DNA of 18,553 bases from an uncultured Ignavibacteriota bacterium (GCA_937983305.1 CALKAJ010000310.1:1-18553), one strand, 5' to 3'. Positions 7,844 through 16,258 are shown, counted from the stretch's first letter. A program made the numbers and translations. Notes: a model not told the origin generated them from the letters alone.

Positions 7844-9670
7844 ATGAAAATAAAAATTTACCTTTTATTAATTTCTTTATCGGTTTTTACAGGCTTCAAC
7901 TACTATCAGAATCTTAATACTCTTTCATACACAGAATCATCGAGCGGAATTGAACAGGGTATTGCTTTTGAAAGCGGGCGGGGAGATTTAAAAATTGCAG
8001 ATATAAATAATGACGGGTTTCCGGATATAATATCACTTGGTGATCACGGAAATCCTTCTACAATAACCGGTCAGCACGGAATTATGGTTTGGTTCGGAAA
8101 CGGAACGGGAGCGAACTGGTCTTTATCTCAGTTTGGAAATTTTGGATAGGGCGGGCTGTGCGTGGGTGATGTAAACAACGACGGAAAACCGGATATTGGT
8201 TTTGGAATTCATCATAACTATGAACCGAGCGGGCTTGGCAGCAAACTAATCGGAGTAGCTCTCGGAGACGGAACAGGATTAAACTGGACAGCTTATCAGA
8301 ACGGATTGGCAATGAACGGAGAAACATGGGCAATGTTTTCAAGTGATTTTGCAGACGTCAATAATGACGGCTTATTGGATTTAGGTGTACTTTCGATGGG
8401 ATGCTGTAACGGCACAAGGATATATAAAAACAACGGCGACAGTTCCTGGACTCAAACATTTGCATCAACAGGAGGAAATTCTTACAGAGAGTTTTCATTC
8501 GGAGATTTTAATAAAGACGGAAATATGGATTTTGCAACGAATGATGATACAGGTTTGCCGTATTTCGGTGATGGGACTGGAAACTTTGTACTTATGCATG
8601 GAAATTTACCGGCGGCAAGTACACTGAAAGGATTATCGCTTGGCGATGTTGATAACGACGGTGCAGTTGATTTGGCGTTTATAGGAAGCAGTGGGGCAGT
8701 AAATATCTGGAAATGGGTAAGACCAACAAATCAATGGGCAAGTCTATCTGCGAATTTACCAACGACAAGCAATTTTCAGAAAACAATATTATATGATATG
8801 AATTCTGACGGGTTTATTGATATACTGTTGTTTGGAAAAGGAAGCGGAATAATTTATACGGGAAATGGCGGAACAAATTGGGTATCTTCAGGAAGTTTTT
8901 CCACTCCGACAGTCGGTAACTATCAGGCATTGACAGTTGGAGATGTTGATAATAACGGATATGCAGATATTGCAGTTTTATTTGAGCAGGGCTCCTTGTT
9001 TACTTATATAAATCACATGAAGTTTTTTAAAGAAAGTACTCCATATTCTCAACTATCAATAAAACCTTTATACCCTAAAGGAAATGAAAATCTGCGAAGC
9101 AATCAGGTAAGGAATATTGAATGGATTAGTTCTGCTCCTTTAAGTCCTGTCTCGCTGGTCAAATTAGAATTTTCATCTTCCGGATCGGGGGGACCCTGGA
9201 GTTTAATCAAAGATAGTTTAAAAAATAACGGAAGGCATCAATGGATTGTACCGAACGGTATATCGTCATCACTCTGTTATATCAGATATACAATTTACAA
9301 TTCTAACGGAACATTTACTGCAACTAATACCATTCCTTTTTCTATCGGAATTGTATTAGGAGTAACAAATTCCGGAGAAATTCCGGAAAGTTATTTTTTA
9401 GAGCAGAACTATCCGAATCCGTTCAACTCAATTACAAATATTAAGTTTAAAACCCCGCTCTGTCATTCCGGCGAAAGCCGGAATCCATTAGTAAGTATTA
9501 AAGTCTATGATATACTTGGGAAAGAAGTCAGGACACTTGTGAATGAAGTAATACAGCCCGGTGAACACAGCATCCGGTTTGATGCAAGTGATTTGCAGAG
9601 CGGCGTTTATTTCTACAGAATGACAGCCGGAGATTTTTCGGAAACCAAGAGAATGATTTACCTGAAATAA
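7844..9670 (+). pseudogene. Secreted FG-GAP/VCBS beta-propeller with T9SS sorting domain, interrupted by an in-frame TAG
   Basis: The reading frame is continuous from ATG 7844 to TAA 9670 except for TAG at 8147-8149 (codon 102). It encodes a signal peptide (about 1-20), then seven calcium-binding motifs of the DxNxDG type (DINNDG near 53, then near 109, 171, 221, 268, 319 and 367), enough for a seven-bladed FG-GAP/VCBS propeller. An Ig-like Kre9/KNH-type domain (about 405-505) follows, then a T9SS type A sorting domain (about 515-608; YPNPFN, KVYDILGKEV, SGVYFYR). Sorting domains send proteins through the type IX system to the cell surface. If the TAG is real, only a 101-residue exported stub is made; a GTG at 8162 could start the rest, but without a signal peptide. 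Sister blades carry Tyr or Phe at the TAG position, so one base change or a consensus error explains it. The binding partner is unknown. Confidence 0.8.
9461..9487 (+). repeat. Palindromic repeat inserted in frame in the sorting domain
   Basis: TGTCATTCCGGCGAAAGCCGGAATCCA holds a perfect 8-bp stem, ATTCCGGC and GCCGGAAT, closing a GAAA loop. It encodes nine codons, CHSGESRNP (residues 540-548), wedged between KFKTPL and LVSIKVYD, where sorting domains normally run on directly. It resembles the short dispersed GTCATTCCxGC...GCxGGAATCC palindromes known from many bacterial genomes. Being 27 bp, it keeps the frame. Only one copy lies in this window. Confidence 0.7.
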
Positions 9671-9721
9671 AAAAAAACTGATTGCAAATCGTAAATAAGC
9701 AAAACCTTAAGATGTTAATAA

Positions 9722-9752
9722 AAAAACCCTGTAAAAAATTTACAGGGTTTTT
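9722..9752. terminator. Bidirectional intrinsic terminator
   Basis: AAAAACCCTGTAAA, a short A loop, then TTTACAGGGTTTTT form a strong hairpin with T-tracts in both directions. It can end the propeller gene (stop at 9670) on the plus strand and the tRNA-Thr transcript on the minus strand. Confidence 0.85.
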
Positions 9753-9765
9753 AATTTTTACTTTG

Positions 9766-9838
9766 AGCTGGCAGAGGGATTTGAACCCCCGACCTGCTGA
9801 TTACAAATCAGCTGCTCTACCAGCTGAGCTATGCCAGC
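9766..9838 (-). tRNA. tRNA-Thr (anticodon TGT)
   Basis: Read on the minus strand, the 73 bases fold into a standard cloverleaf. The acceptor stem is GCTGGCA/TGCCAGC with discriminator T. The D-arm region is TAGCTCAGCTGGTAGAGCA. The anticodon stem GCTGA/TCAGC encloses the loop TTTGTAA with anticodon TGT, and the T-arm has GGTTCAAATCC. It reads ACA and, through wobble, other Thr codons. The 3' CCA is not encoded. It lies 48 bases downstream of the transglycosylase gene on the same strand and directly before a terminator. Confidence 0.97.
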
Positions 9839-9852
9839 AAATCAAAGAACTG

Positions 9853-9882
9853 CAAGTTACAATTTTTTAATAATTTTTTCAA
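9853..9882 (-). promoter_or_regulatory. Candidate promoter for tRNA-Thr
   Basis: On the minus strand TTG is followed after 20 bases by TAACTTG, about 14 bases before the mature tRNA 5' end, which would give a very short leader. The match to TAnnTTTG is partial. Without it the tRNA would rely on read-through from the transglycosylase gene. Confidence 0.35.
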
Positions 9883-9886
9883 TATA

Positions 9887-12376
9887 TTATTCTTTGCGTT
9901 TTCTTTCTTTTTTCTTAGTGTCTTTTTTAGTCGTTTCCTTCTTTGTCGCTTCTTTTTTCTTTACCGTTTCTTTCTTCTCTTCTCCGACCTTAAGTTTCTG
10001 TCCTGATTTAATTTCATCACTTTTTAGTCCGTTCCAGCTTTTAAGTTGTTTAACCGAAACATTATATTTATCTGCAATTGATGAAAGAGTTTCACCTTTT
10101 TTTACTGTGTGAGTTTTTGATTTAGTGGTTTTCTCTGTTTCTTTTTCGGTTTCTTTTTTGGTCGTTTCTTTTTTTGTTGTTTCCTTTTTAGTTGATTCTT
10201 TTTTCTCCGGTTTCACAAGCGTAAGTTCCTGTCCGGCGTAGATAACATCGTCATCAAGGTCGTTCCACTCTTTTAAATTACTTACACTGATGCTGTATTT
10301 TTCACCTATTGAAGACAGATTTTCACCTTCCTCAACAGTATGTTTTGTAGCTTTTGTTGTTTTCTTCTCTTCCTTTTTCTTCTCTTCCTTTTTCTTCTCT
10401 TCTTTTTTGTTTTCAGGTGCATAGAGTTTAAGTTTCTGTCCTATCATTATTTTGTCTGATTCGAGATTGTTCCATTCCTTCAAATCTGCTACTGTGACTC
10501 CATAATCGGAAGCAAGTTTGCCAAGAGAATCTCCTTCTTTAACTTCATGAACTGTTGCCTTAGAATCTGTCTCAGTTTTTTTCTTTGTGGTAGTTTTATC
10601 CTTTGTAGTATTAGTTTTATCTGTGTTAGTGGTCTTATCTTTAGTGGTTGTTTCTTTTTTCTTTGTTGTAGTCGAATTATCGCTTACTTTCTTCCACGGA
10701 TTAGTATTATCAGTTTTCTCAGAATCTTTTTTCTCTATCTCTTTCTCAATCTTTTCAACATCAGGGTCTCCGGAAATTTCGTCAGTTTCGATACCTGAAA
10801 GTTTGTTGTACTGTTTATCGGTAAGGTAAACATAAATATTCGAACTGTCTTTAGGATTTAACGGGTAAGGTAAATTGTTCCACATTCTAATTTCAGACTG
10901 CCTTACACCCATTGAATCTGCAAGTTTTTGAATTGTCATTGGTTTGTAGAATAATACCGTGACTTTCTTTTTGTCTGTCGTTACGCCAATACTCTTCGGA
11001 TTTGGAGGATTATATCCTTCAACTGTGTAATAAGTGTAAGCCGGTTGTGTTTCGTAATAACTCTGATGTTCATTACCTGCGAACTCAGGTTCAATTTTTT
11101 CATTTTCCGAATACTCATCTGATTTTTTGTAATTCTTCAGAAATGTATTGTATGAATCTCTCGGTATTCTGAGTTGATAAGGAACATCGTAAACCGGTAC
11201 AACATCGTTGTACAATTCAGGGTTTAAATCTCTGATGGTTTCTATATCTGTATTAGAAAACTCCGCAATTTTTTCGAATGAAAGTTTTCCTTTAATATTA
11301 ACTCTGTCAAAATTGATTGGAGGTGCAAACTCAATTTTTTTAAAGCCATAATCTTCCGGCGAACGGAAAATATGAGACAACGCAATTATTGAGGGCACAT
11401 AGTTTTTTGTTTCTCCGGGCAAATATTGTCTTACATCCCAGTAATTTTTTGAACCTGATTTGCTAATGCCCGTATTAACTCTTCCGGGACCTGCATTATA
11501 AGCCGCGAAAGAGAGATACCAATCACCGTAAGTTTTATATAAATCTCTTAAATGCCTTGCTGCAGCATCAGATGATTTTTCGAAATCTCGTCTGTCGTCT
11601 CTGTAACCATCGGAATATAGCCCGTAAGCGGCACCTGTTGTCGGCATAAATTGCCAGAGACCAACAGCACCGGCTTTAGAAACAATTGTGGGATTTAAAC
11701 CGGATTCCTGAACAGATAGAAATACAAGGTCTTCCGGAACACCGTGATATTTCAGGATTTTTCTCATTGTCGGGAAAAATCTTCCTGAACGATACATAGT
11801 TTTATCTATAAAACTCTGACCTCTTGATGTTCCGGCAAAAAAATCAATCCATTCCTGAACGGCACTGTTTTTTTCAAATTCAATTTCTTTGTTCATAGGA
11901 ATCACTTCTTTATCGCCAACTTCTTCGGTAAATGTATTTTTCTTGTAAGCTATTCCAAGTTTTTGAGCGAAATAAAAAGCATTACTTGAAGATTCGATAT
12001 CTTTATGCAATACAAGGTAATCTTCTGTGATGCTTTTTGCAAGGTCGTTGTAATCTTTTTGCCAGTCTTTATAGAGTGGATTAGCAAGTAAACCTGCGTC
12101 AATTTTTTTCAAAGACTTCAAAGAATTTTCAAATTCATCTCTTGAATCTCCTTCATTTCCTTTCGAGTTCAATTTAAGTGAAGTTTCGTAATTCTTTAAT
12201 CCTTCGGATAAAAAAGAATAAAATTCAACTGAGTCAGCCGCACGTTTCTTTAATAATTTTTGCTCTTCGGTTTCTACGACAGGCTCCGAAGAGGAACAAC
12301 CATTCAATATTATTGATAAAAGAAACAGAAACAGCGGGATTATCAGGAATTTTAAAAAAATAAATTTATTCTTCAT
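9887..12376 (-). CDS. MltD-like lytic transglycosylase lipoprotein with LysM repeats
   Basis: An 829-residue murein hydrolase that should cleave peptidoglycan glycan strands to 1,6-anhydro products. It has a lipoprotein signal with lipobox LNGC (Cys near 27), implying membrane anchoring. The SLT/GH23 domain (about 205-325) shows catalytic E224 in VQESGLNP, then KAGAVGLWQFMPTTG and SFAAYNAGPGRVN. Two degenerate LysM-like segments (about 365-415 and 470-520) are followed by three clear LysM modules (about 605-652, 677-725 and 754-800; HTVKKGETLSSIADKY type), which bind peptidoglycan. The modules are separated by highly charged Lys/Glu/Thr linkers, and the protein ends in a Lys-rich tail. It is longer than E. 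coli MltD (about 450 residues), mainly through linkers and extra LysM. No Shine-Dalgarno is visible. Assignment is firm; the exact MltD subfamily is less so. Confidence 0.93.
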   Translation of the reverse strand: MKNKFIFLKFLIIPLFLFLLSIILNGCSSSEPVVETEEQKLLKKRAADSVEFYSFLSEGLKNYETSLKLNSKGNEGDSRDEFENSLKSLKKIDAGLLANPLYKDWQKDYNDLAKSITEDYLVLHKDIESSSNAFYFAQKLGIAYKKNTFTEEVGDKEVIPMNKEIEFEKNSAVQEWIDFFAGTSRGQSFIDKTMYRSGRFFPTMRKILKYHGVPEDLVFLSVQESGLNPTIVSKAGAVGLWQFMPTTGAAYGLYSDGYRDDRRDFEKSSDAAARHLRDLYKTYGDWYLSFAAYNAGPGRVNTGISKSGSKNYWDVRQYLPGETKNYVPSIIALSHIFRSPEDYGFKKIEFAPPINFDRVNIKGKLSFEKIAEFSNTDIETIRDLNPELYNDVVPVYDVPYQLRIPRDSYNTFLKNYKKSDEYSENEKIEPEFAGNEHQSYYETQPAYTYYTVEGYNPPNPKSIGVTTDKKKVTVLFYKPMTIQKLADSMGVRQSEIRMWNNLPYPLNPKDSSNIYVYLTDKQYNKLSGIETDEISGDPDVEKIEKEIEKKDSEKTDNTNPWKKVSDNSTTTKKKETTTKDKTTNTDKTNTTKDKTTTKKKTETDSKATVHEVKEGDSLGKLASDYGVTVADLKEWNNLESDKIMIGQKLKLYAPENKKEEKKKEEKKKEEKKTTKATKHTVEEGENLSSIGEKYSISVSNLKEWNDLDDDVIYAGQELTLVKPEKKESTKKETTKKETTKKETEKETEKTTKSKTHTVKKGETLSSIADKYNVSVKQLKSWNGLKSDEIKSGQKLKVGEEKKETVKKKEATKKETTKKDTKKKERKRKE
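10362..10406 (-). repeat. Three 15-bp tandem repeats encoding a KKEEK linker
   Basis: On the plus strand TTCTTCTCTTCCTTT occurs at 10362-10376 and 10377-10391, then with one change at 10392-10406. On the coding (minus) strand each unit encodes KKEEK in the linker between the first two clear LysM modules. Copy number could vary by slippage without breaking the frame. Confidence 0.85.
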
Positions 12377-12399
12377 TCTTTTAATTATTTAATTGTATA

Positions 12400-12430
12400 A
12401 AAATATATAAGTTATATTGCCTATATTCAA
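12400..12430 (-). promoter_or_regulatory. Candidate promoter for the transglycosylase gene
   Basis: On the minus strand TTG, exactly 20 bases, then TATATTTT (7/8 to TAnnTTTG), about 24 bases before the start codon at 12376. The spacing equals that of the candidates at 1254 and 9853. AT-rich context limits certainty. Confidence 0.35.
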
Positions 12431-12496
12431 GCTAATTATTAAGTAATTATTATTACATTTTTAAGTACCAAAACGAAGAAATAGTTCCATAAAAAG

Positions 12497-12517
12497 AACG
12501 CCGCTCGTGGCGGCGTT
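12497..12517. terminator. Intrinsic terminator after the small exported protein gene
   Basis: AACGCCGC and GCGGCGTT form a perfect 8-bp stem with a 5-base loop. On the minus strand it is followed by CTTTTTAT, so it ends the gene at 12550-12915. On the plus strand TATTTTT follows, so it may work both ways. It sits in the 173-base gap before the transglycosylase gene. Confidence 0.85.
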
Positions 12518-12549
12518 TATTTTTGGTAACATGGAGGTTATTATACTCT

Positions 12550-12915
12550 TTATTTCATTACAATCTCGTAAATGAAGTTGCTCTTTGCATATTTTGGATC
12601 AGTCCACAAGTTTCGTGAATTCAACTTTTTTTCCACGTATGAGTTAAGGTAATCATTTCCGCCGGCAACTTTATCAATATAAATTTTTCCGTCTTCGCGT
12701 ACAGTTATTTGAACAAAGGCAGAGCCTTTTAAGTTCTTATCAATGTAATTTAAAAAAACGGGTGTGTTAATCATTTCTTTTACCTCTTTTGTGATTTGGT
12801 AGTTTAAATCAGCATAGGTATTAGCGGAAATTGGGTCAGTAGCAGCAAAAGTGCTACTTAAAGGCACAATGACAGAAAGTGTCAGTGCAAGAATTGAAAT
12901 TTTTAGAATGTTCAT
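12550..12915 (-). CDS. Small exported protein with a TonB-C-like fold
   Basis: A 121-residue protein with a clear signal peptide (MNILKISILALTLSVIVPLS...) cut near the STFAA at residues 21-25. The mature part (about 95 residues) contains LKGSAFVQITVREDGKIYID followed by a helix and NLWTDPKYAKSNFIYEIVMK at the end. That order (strand, turn with DGK, strand, helix, W, last strand) resembles the C-terminal domain of TonB-family proteins and related small periplasmic proteins. It lacks the membrane anchor and Pro-rich region of real TonB, so it is not an energy transducer. It is the only gene here with a good Shine-Dalgarno sequence, has its own candidate promoter and a terminator, and so looks like a single-gene transcript, perhaps well expressed. 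Its role is unknown. Confidence 0.75.
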   Translation of the reverse strand: MNILKISILALTLSVIVPLSSTFAATDPISANTYADLNYQITKEVKEMINTPVFLNYIDKNLKGSAFVQITVREDGKIYIDKVAGGNDYLNSYVEKKLNSRNLWTDPKYAKSNFIYEIVMK

Positions 12916-12924
12916 TTTAGTTAT

Positions 12925-12930
12925 TCTCCT
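12925..12930 (-). promoter_or_regulatory. Shine-Dalgarno sequence of the small exported protein gene
   Basis: AGGAGA on the minus strand lies 9 bases before the ATG at 12915. It stands out because the starts of the other genes in this window show no such motif, as is common in Bacteroidota. Confidence 0.65.
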
Positions 12931-12955
12931 TTAATTTAATTATCAGTATTGTTAG

Positions 12956-12984
12956 ATTCTAAGGTATATTCGTATAAGTTTCAA
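12956..12984 (-). promoter_or_regulatory. Candidate sigma-70-like promoter for the small exported protein
   Basis: On the minus strand TTGAAA, 17 bases, then TAGAAT match the classic -35/-10 boxes at 5 of 6 positions each with ideal spacing. They lie about 40 bases upstream of the ATG at 12915. Confidence 0.4.
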
Positions 12985-13029
12985 TTTTGTTTCATTAATT
13001 ATTTCTAATTAACAATTTCATAATATAGT

Positions 13030-14028
13030 TTGGAAAAAAATTACAAGTTAACGGTACCTGATATTAAAGAAAAGATTCGGATTGATAAATATATACCGAT
13101 GTTTATTCAAAATGCCTCAAGAAATAAGGTTCAAAAAGTAATAAATATGGGAAATGTTACGGTTAATGGAGATTGCGTAAAATCTAACTATATATTAAAG
13201 CCATTTGATGAAATAGACATAGAGTTACCTGTTCCCGATAAGCAGGAAGTCCTTCCTGAAGATATTCCGCTTGATATCGTATTTGAGGATAACTATCTGA
13301 TGATAATAAATAAACCTGCCGGAATGGTTGTTCATCCTGCATATAAAAATTACAGCGGAACCTTAGTTAATGCGATAATGTATTATGCACAGAAGCGAAA
13401 TGATTCTTTATCGGATTTAAACGGATTTGAACGAGCCGGAATTGTTCACCGACTTGATAAAGATACTTCCGGAATACTTGTAATAGCGAAAGATGAAGTA
13501 ACGCACAGGAAACTTGCAGAGCTCTTTTATAATCATAATATTGAGAGGGAATATCAGGCATTGATTTGGGGTTCGCCAAAGAAGAAATCAGGAAGGATAG
13601 AGAATAAGATAACAAGAGACTTAAAGGACAGGAAAAAAATGACAGTCTCTGAAGATGAAGGACGCGGAAAGCTTGCAATAACAGATTATGAAATTCTTGA
13701 AGAATACGATATTTTGTCTTTAGTAAAATTAAATCTAAAGACAGGCAGGACCCATCAAATAAGAGTTCATTTGGCATCCATAGGTCATCCTGTATTTGGT
13801 GATGAAACCTATGGAGGCAGAAAACCGCATTGTGTAGAACTAAACAGCATTGTAAGGGCGACAATAAACAACATGTTACGTAAAATGAAAAGGCAGGCAC
13901 TTCATGCAAAAGTACTTGGCTTCACTCATCCGATTACCAAAGAATCAATGCGATTTGAGTCACAGCTGCCTGAAGATATAGTTAGTATAAAAGAATATTT
14001 ATTACCTGTCAAAAAACATCAAAATTGA
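13030..14028 (+). CDS. rluD: RluA-family 23S rRNA pseudouridine synthase, RluD-like
   Basis: A 332-residue enzyme that isomerises uridine to pseudouridine in RNA. It has an N-terminal S4 RNA-binding domain (about 15-75; RNKVQKVINMGNVTVNG) and then the catalytic domain with INKPAGMVVHPA, the signature GIVHRLDKDTSGILVIAKD with catalytic D143, and TGRTHQIRVHLASIGHPVFGDETYGG. Domain order and length fit RluD, which modifies helix 69 of 23S rRNA; other RluA members cannot be excluded. The start is a TTG at 13030: an in-frame TAA lies just upstream and the first in-frame ATG would remove part of the S4 domain. It is divergent from the small exported protein gene. Confidence 0.9.
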   Translation: MEKNYKLTVPDIKEKIRIDKYIPMFIQNASRNKVQKVINMGNVTVNGDCVKSNYILKPFDEIDIELPVPDKQEVLPEDIPLDIVFEDNYLMIINKPAGMVVHPAYKNYSGTLVNAIMYYAQKRNDSLSDLNGFERAGIVHRLDKDTSGILVIAKDEVTHRKLAELFYNHNIEREYQALIWGSPKKKSGRIENKITRDLKDRKKMTVSEDEGRGKLAITDYEILEEYDILSLVKLNLKTGRTHQIRVHLASIGHPVFGDETYGGRKPHCVELNSIVRATINNMLRKMKRQALHAKVLGFTHPITKESMRFESQLPEDIVSIKEYLLPVKKHQN

Positions 14029-14150
14029 GTGAATTATGTTTCAAGGGAAAAAAATAAAATTAAAAAAGCAAAAATTAGTGTGTGGTATAATTCATTTAAT
14101 AATTTTATCTTTCAAGTTAAAATAAAAATTATTACGAATTTATTTAATTT

Positions 14151-16235
14151 ATGCAGGAAATTTTAAATCAATTAAGGGAAGTATCGAACAATCTTTACTG
14201 GTCTTTTAACAACGAGTTTGAAGCAATATTCGAAGATATTAACAGAGATTACTGGAAATGGAGTCAGAAAAATCCGGTTAAATTTCTGGATTCAATTGAC
14301 AAGGAATATCTTTTTGATATAATCAAGAAAAAGAATTTACGCGAGAAGATTCATAGTCTATACAAAGATTATAAAAACTATATGAACGGCAGTACCTGGT
14401 TTGAAAAGGAATATTTTGACCCGGATACACCTCAGATATGTTATTTATCTGCCGAGTATGGAATAACGAAATGCTTGAAATTTTATTCCGGAGGTTTGGG
14501 TACTCTTTCGGGTGACCATATGAAGTCTTCTTCAGATTTAGGTTTGCCTTTAATCGGTATAGGTTTGGGCTATTTATACGGATATTTTACTCAATACATA
14601 AATCTTGATAACAGGCAGGCAGAGCTTTATGATATGAACCATTTCGAAAGTATGCCAATGAGACAGCTGTTGGATGAAGATTATAAACCTGTAAAAATCT
14701 GTTTGAATCTGCCCGGAAGAGAAGTGTTTGCACAGGTTTGGGAAGTAAAAATTGGAAGGATTAAATTATATCTGCTTGATACCTTTGTTGATGAAAACGA
14801 TGCCGAGGATAAGCGAATAACCGATATTCTTTATGGCGGAGACGTTGAGAAAAGAATCCTTCAGGAAATTTTACTCGGTGTTGGAGGAATGAGAGTACTT
14901 GAAACATTGGGTTACGAGCCGAAAGCTTTTCATATTAATGAAGGACACTCTGCATTTTTAGTATTTGAAAGAATAAAAAATGCGATGAAGAAATACAACA
15001 TAGGATTCAAAGAAGCAAGGGATATGTGTTACTGGTCGAATATTTTTACAACTCATACTCCCGTACCTGCAGGTATTGATATATTTCCGAGATGGATGAT
15101 GGAAAAATATTTCAGAAATTTTGCAGAAAATGAATTGAAAATAAGCTTTGACGATTTTATGAGGGAAGGAGACTTAAAAAGAAATGTTACCGATAATTTC
15201 AATATGGCGTGTCTTGCAATTAACAACTCCAACTTTGTAAATGGCGTATCAAAACTTCACGGAGCAATAGCAAGGAGAATGTGGGCATTACCCGAAACAA
15301 GAAGTCAGATAGTTTCAATCACAAACGGTGTTCATACAAAGACATATCTTTCAAGGCACAGTGAAAGATTATACATCAGGCATTTTGGAAAAAACTGGGA
15401 AAATGAAGAAAATATCTGGGGTAAGGTAGCTGAATTACCTGATTCCGAGATATGGGAAACGAGGAACAAGAACAGAAGAAGATTAATAAAATATGTCAGG
15501 GAAAAGATGCTCGATAAGTGTAAGGCATTGAACTGTCCTGAGGAAAAAGCGGGTATGATTGAAGAAATGCTCGATGAAAACGCGTTAACAATTGGATTTG
15601 CGAGAAGATTTGCTACTTATAAAAGAGGTAATTTAATTTTCAGGGATATAGAAAGATTAAAGAAAATTCTTTCAAATACCGATATGAAGGTTCAGTTTGT
15701 ATTTTCGGGGAAAGCACATCCGAAAGACGAAGGCGGGAAGAACCTTATAGCTGAGATTATGGCATATTCGATGAGCGATGAATTCAGGAACAAAATTGTA
15801 TTTCTTGATAACTATGATGCAGATGTTGCCAAACAGCTCGTATCAGGGTGTGACGTTTGGCTGAATAATCCGAGAAGACCTCTCGAAGCATCCGGTACAA
15901 GCGGAATGAAAGTAATAGCAAATTTCGGTATTAATTTCAGTATATTGGACGGATGGTGGATTGAGGGCTATACAAAAGAAACAGGATGGGAAATAAAAAG
16001 TCCGGTGAATGCCGATTCTCTGCCTGAAAACGAAGTTGATTCAATTGAAGCACTTTCTTTATATGATACACTTGAAAAAGAAATTATTCCATTATTCTAT
16101 AAAAGAAACGGAGACAAAATACCAAAAGACTGGGTAAAGAAAATAAAAGGCTCTATCAGAAATTTAACCCCGGTTTTTAACACTTCGAGGATGGTGAAAG
16201 AATATACGGATATGTTTTATATGAAAGTTAAATAA
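14151..16235 (+). CDS. glgP: Alpha-glucan (glycogen/maltodextrin) phosphorylase
   Basis: A 694-residue GT35 enzyme that releases glucose-1-phosphate from alpha-1,4-glucans using phosphate and pyridoxal phosphate. It matches the short prokaryotic branch (TIGR02094 type): CYLSAEYGITKCLKFYSGGLG with GDHMKSSSDLGLPLIGIGL near residues 95-140, HINEGHSAFLVFERI, TTHTPVPAGIDIFP, SITNGVHTKTYLS and FARRFATYKRGNL. In the PLP region the motif EASGTSGMK carries the cofactor lysine K587. It is shorter than the 800-residue classic phosphorylases, as expected for this branch. It appears to head an operon with the AtuA-like gene 23 bases downstream. The 122-base upstream gap is AT-rich, with a TATAAT at about 14090 but no convincing full promoter. 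Confidence 0.92.
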   Translation: MQEILNQLREVSNNLYWSFNNEFEAIFEDINRDYWKWSQKNPVKFLDSIDKEYLFDIIKKKNLREKIHSLYKDYKNYMNGSTWFEKEYFDPDTPQICYLSAEYGITKCLKFYSGGLGTLSGDHMKSSSDLGLPLIGIGLGYLYGYFTQYINLDNRQAELYDMNHFESMPMRQLLDEDYKPVKICLNLPGREVFAQVWEVKIGRIKLYLLDTFVDENDAEDKRITDILYGGDVEKRILQEILLGVGGMRVLETLGYEPKAFHINEGHSAFLVFERIKNAMKKYNIGFKEARDMCYWSNIFTTHTPVPAGIDIFPRWMMEKYFRNFAENELKISFDDFMREGDLKRNVTDNFNMACLAINNSNFVNGVSKLHGAIARRMWALPETRSQIVSITNGVHTKTYLSRHSERLYIRHFGKNWENEENIWGKVAELPDSEIWETRNKNRRRLIKYVREKMLDKCKALNCPEEKAGMIEEMLDENALTIGFARRFATYKRGNLIFRDIERLKKILSNTDMKVQFVFSGKAHPKDEGGKNLIAEIMAYSMSDEFRNKIVFLDNYDADVAKQLVSGCDVWLNNPRRPLEASGTSGMKVIANFGINFSILDGWWIEGYTKETGWEIKSPVNADSLPENEVDSIEALSLYDTLEKEIIPLFYKRNGDKIPKDWVKKIKGSIRNLTPVFNTSRMVKEYTDMFYMKVK

Positions 16236-16258
16236 TTGTTTAAAACAATTTAAAGCAA

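Noticed and set aside
8147..8149. Reassignment of TAG to an amino acid
   Set aside because: The gene at 1847-2050 ends with TAG at its natural end and no other internal TAG is seen, so codon reassignment is not supported.
9682..10112. Plus-strand open frames across the tRNA and the 3' end of the transglycosylase gene
   Set aside because: One runs through the tRNA-Thr and the other is the complement of the Lys/Glu-rich repeats, giving a Phe/Ser-rich artefact.
13367..13909. A 180-codon open frame antisense to the pseudouridine synthase
   Set aside because: The plus-strand frame has full RluD motifs; the antisense frame has no recognisable domain and is a shadow.
16234..16250. Inverted repeat AATTGTT-TAA-AACAATT between the phosphorylase and AtuA-like genes
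   Set aside because: The stem is short, only AT-rich and not followed by a T-tract; likely chance or a weak mRNA hairpin, not a terminator.
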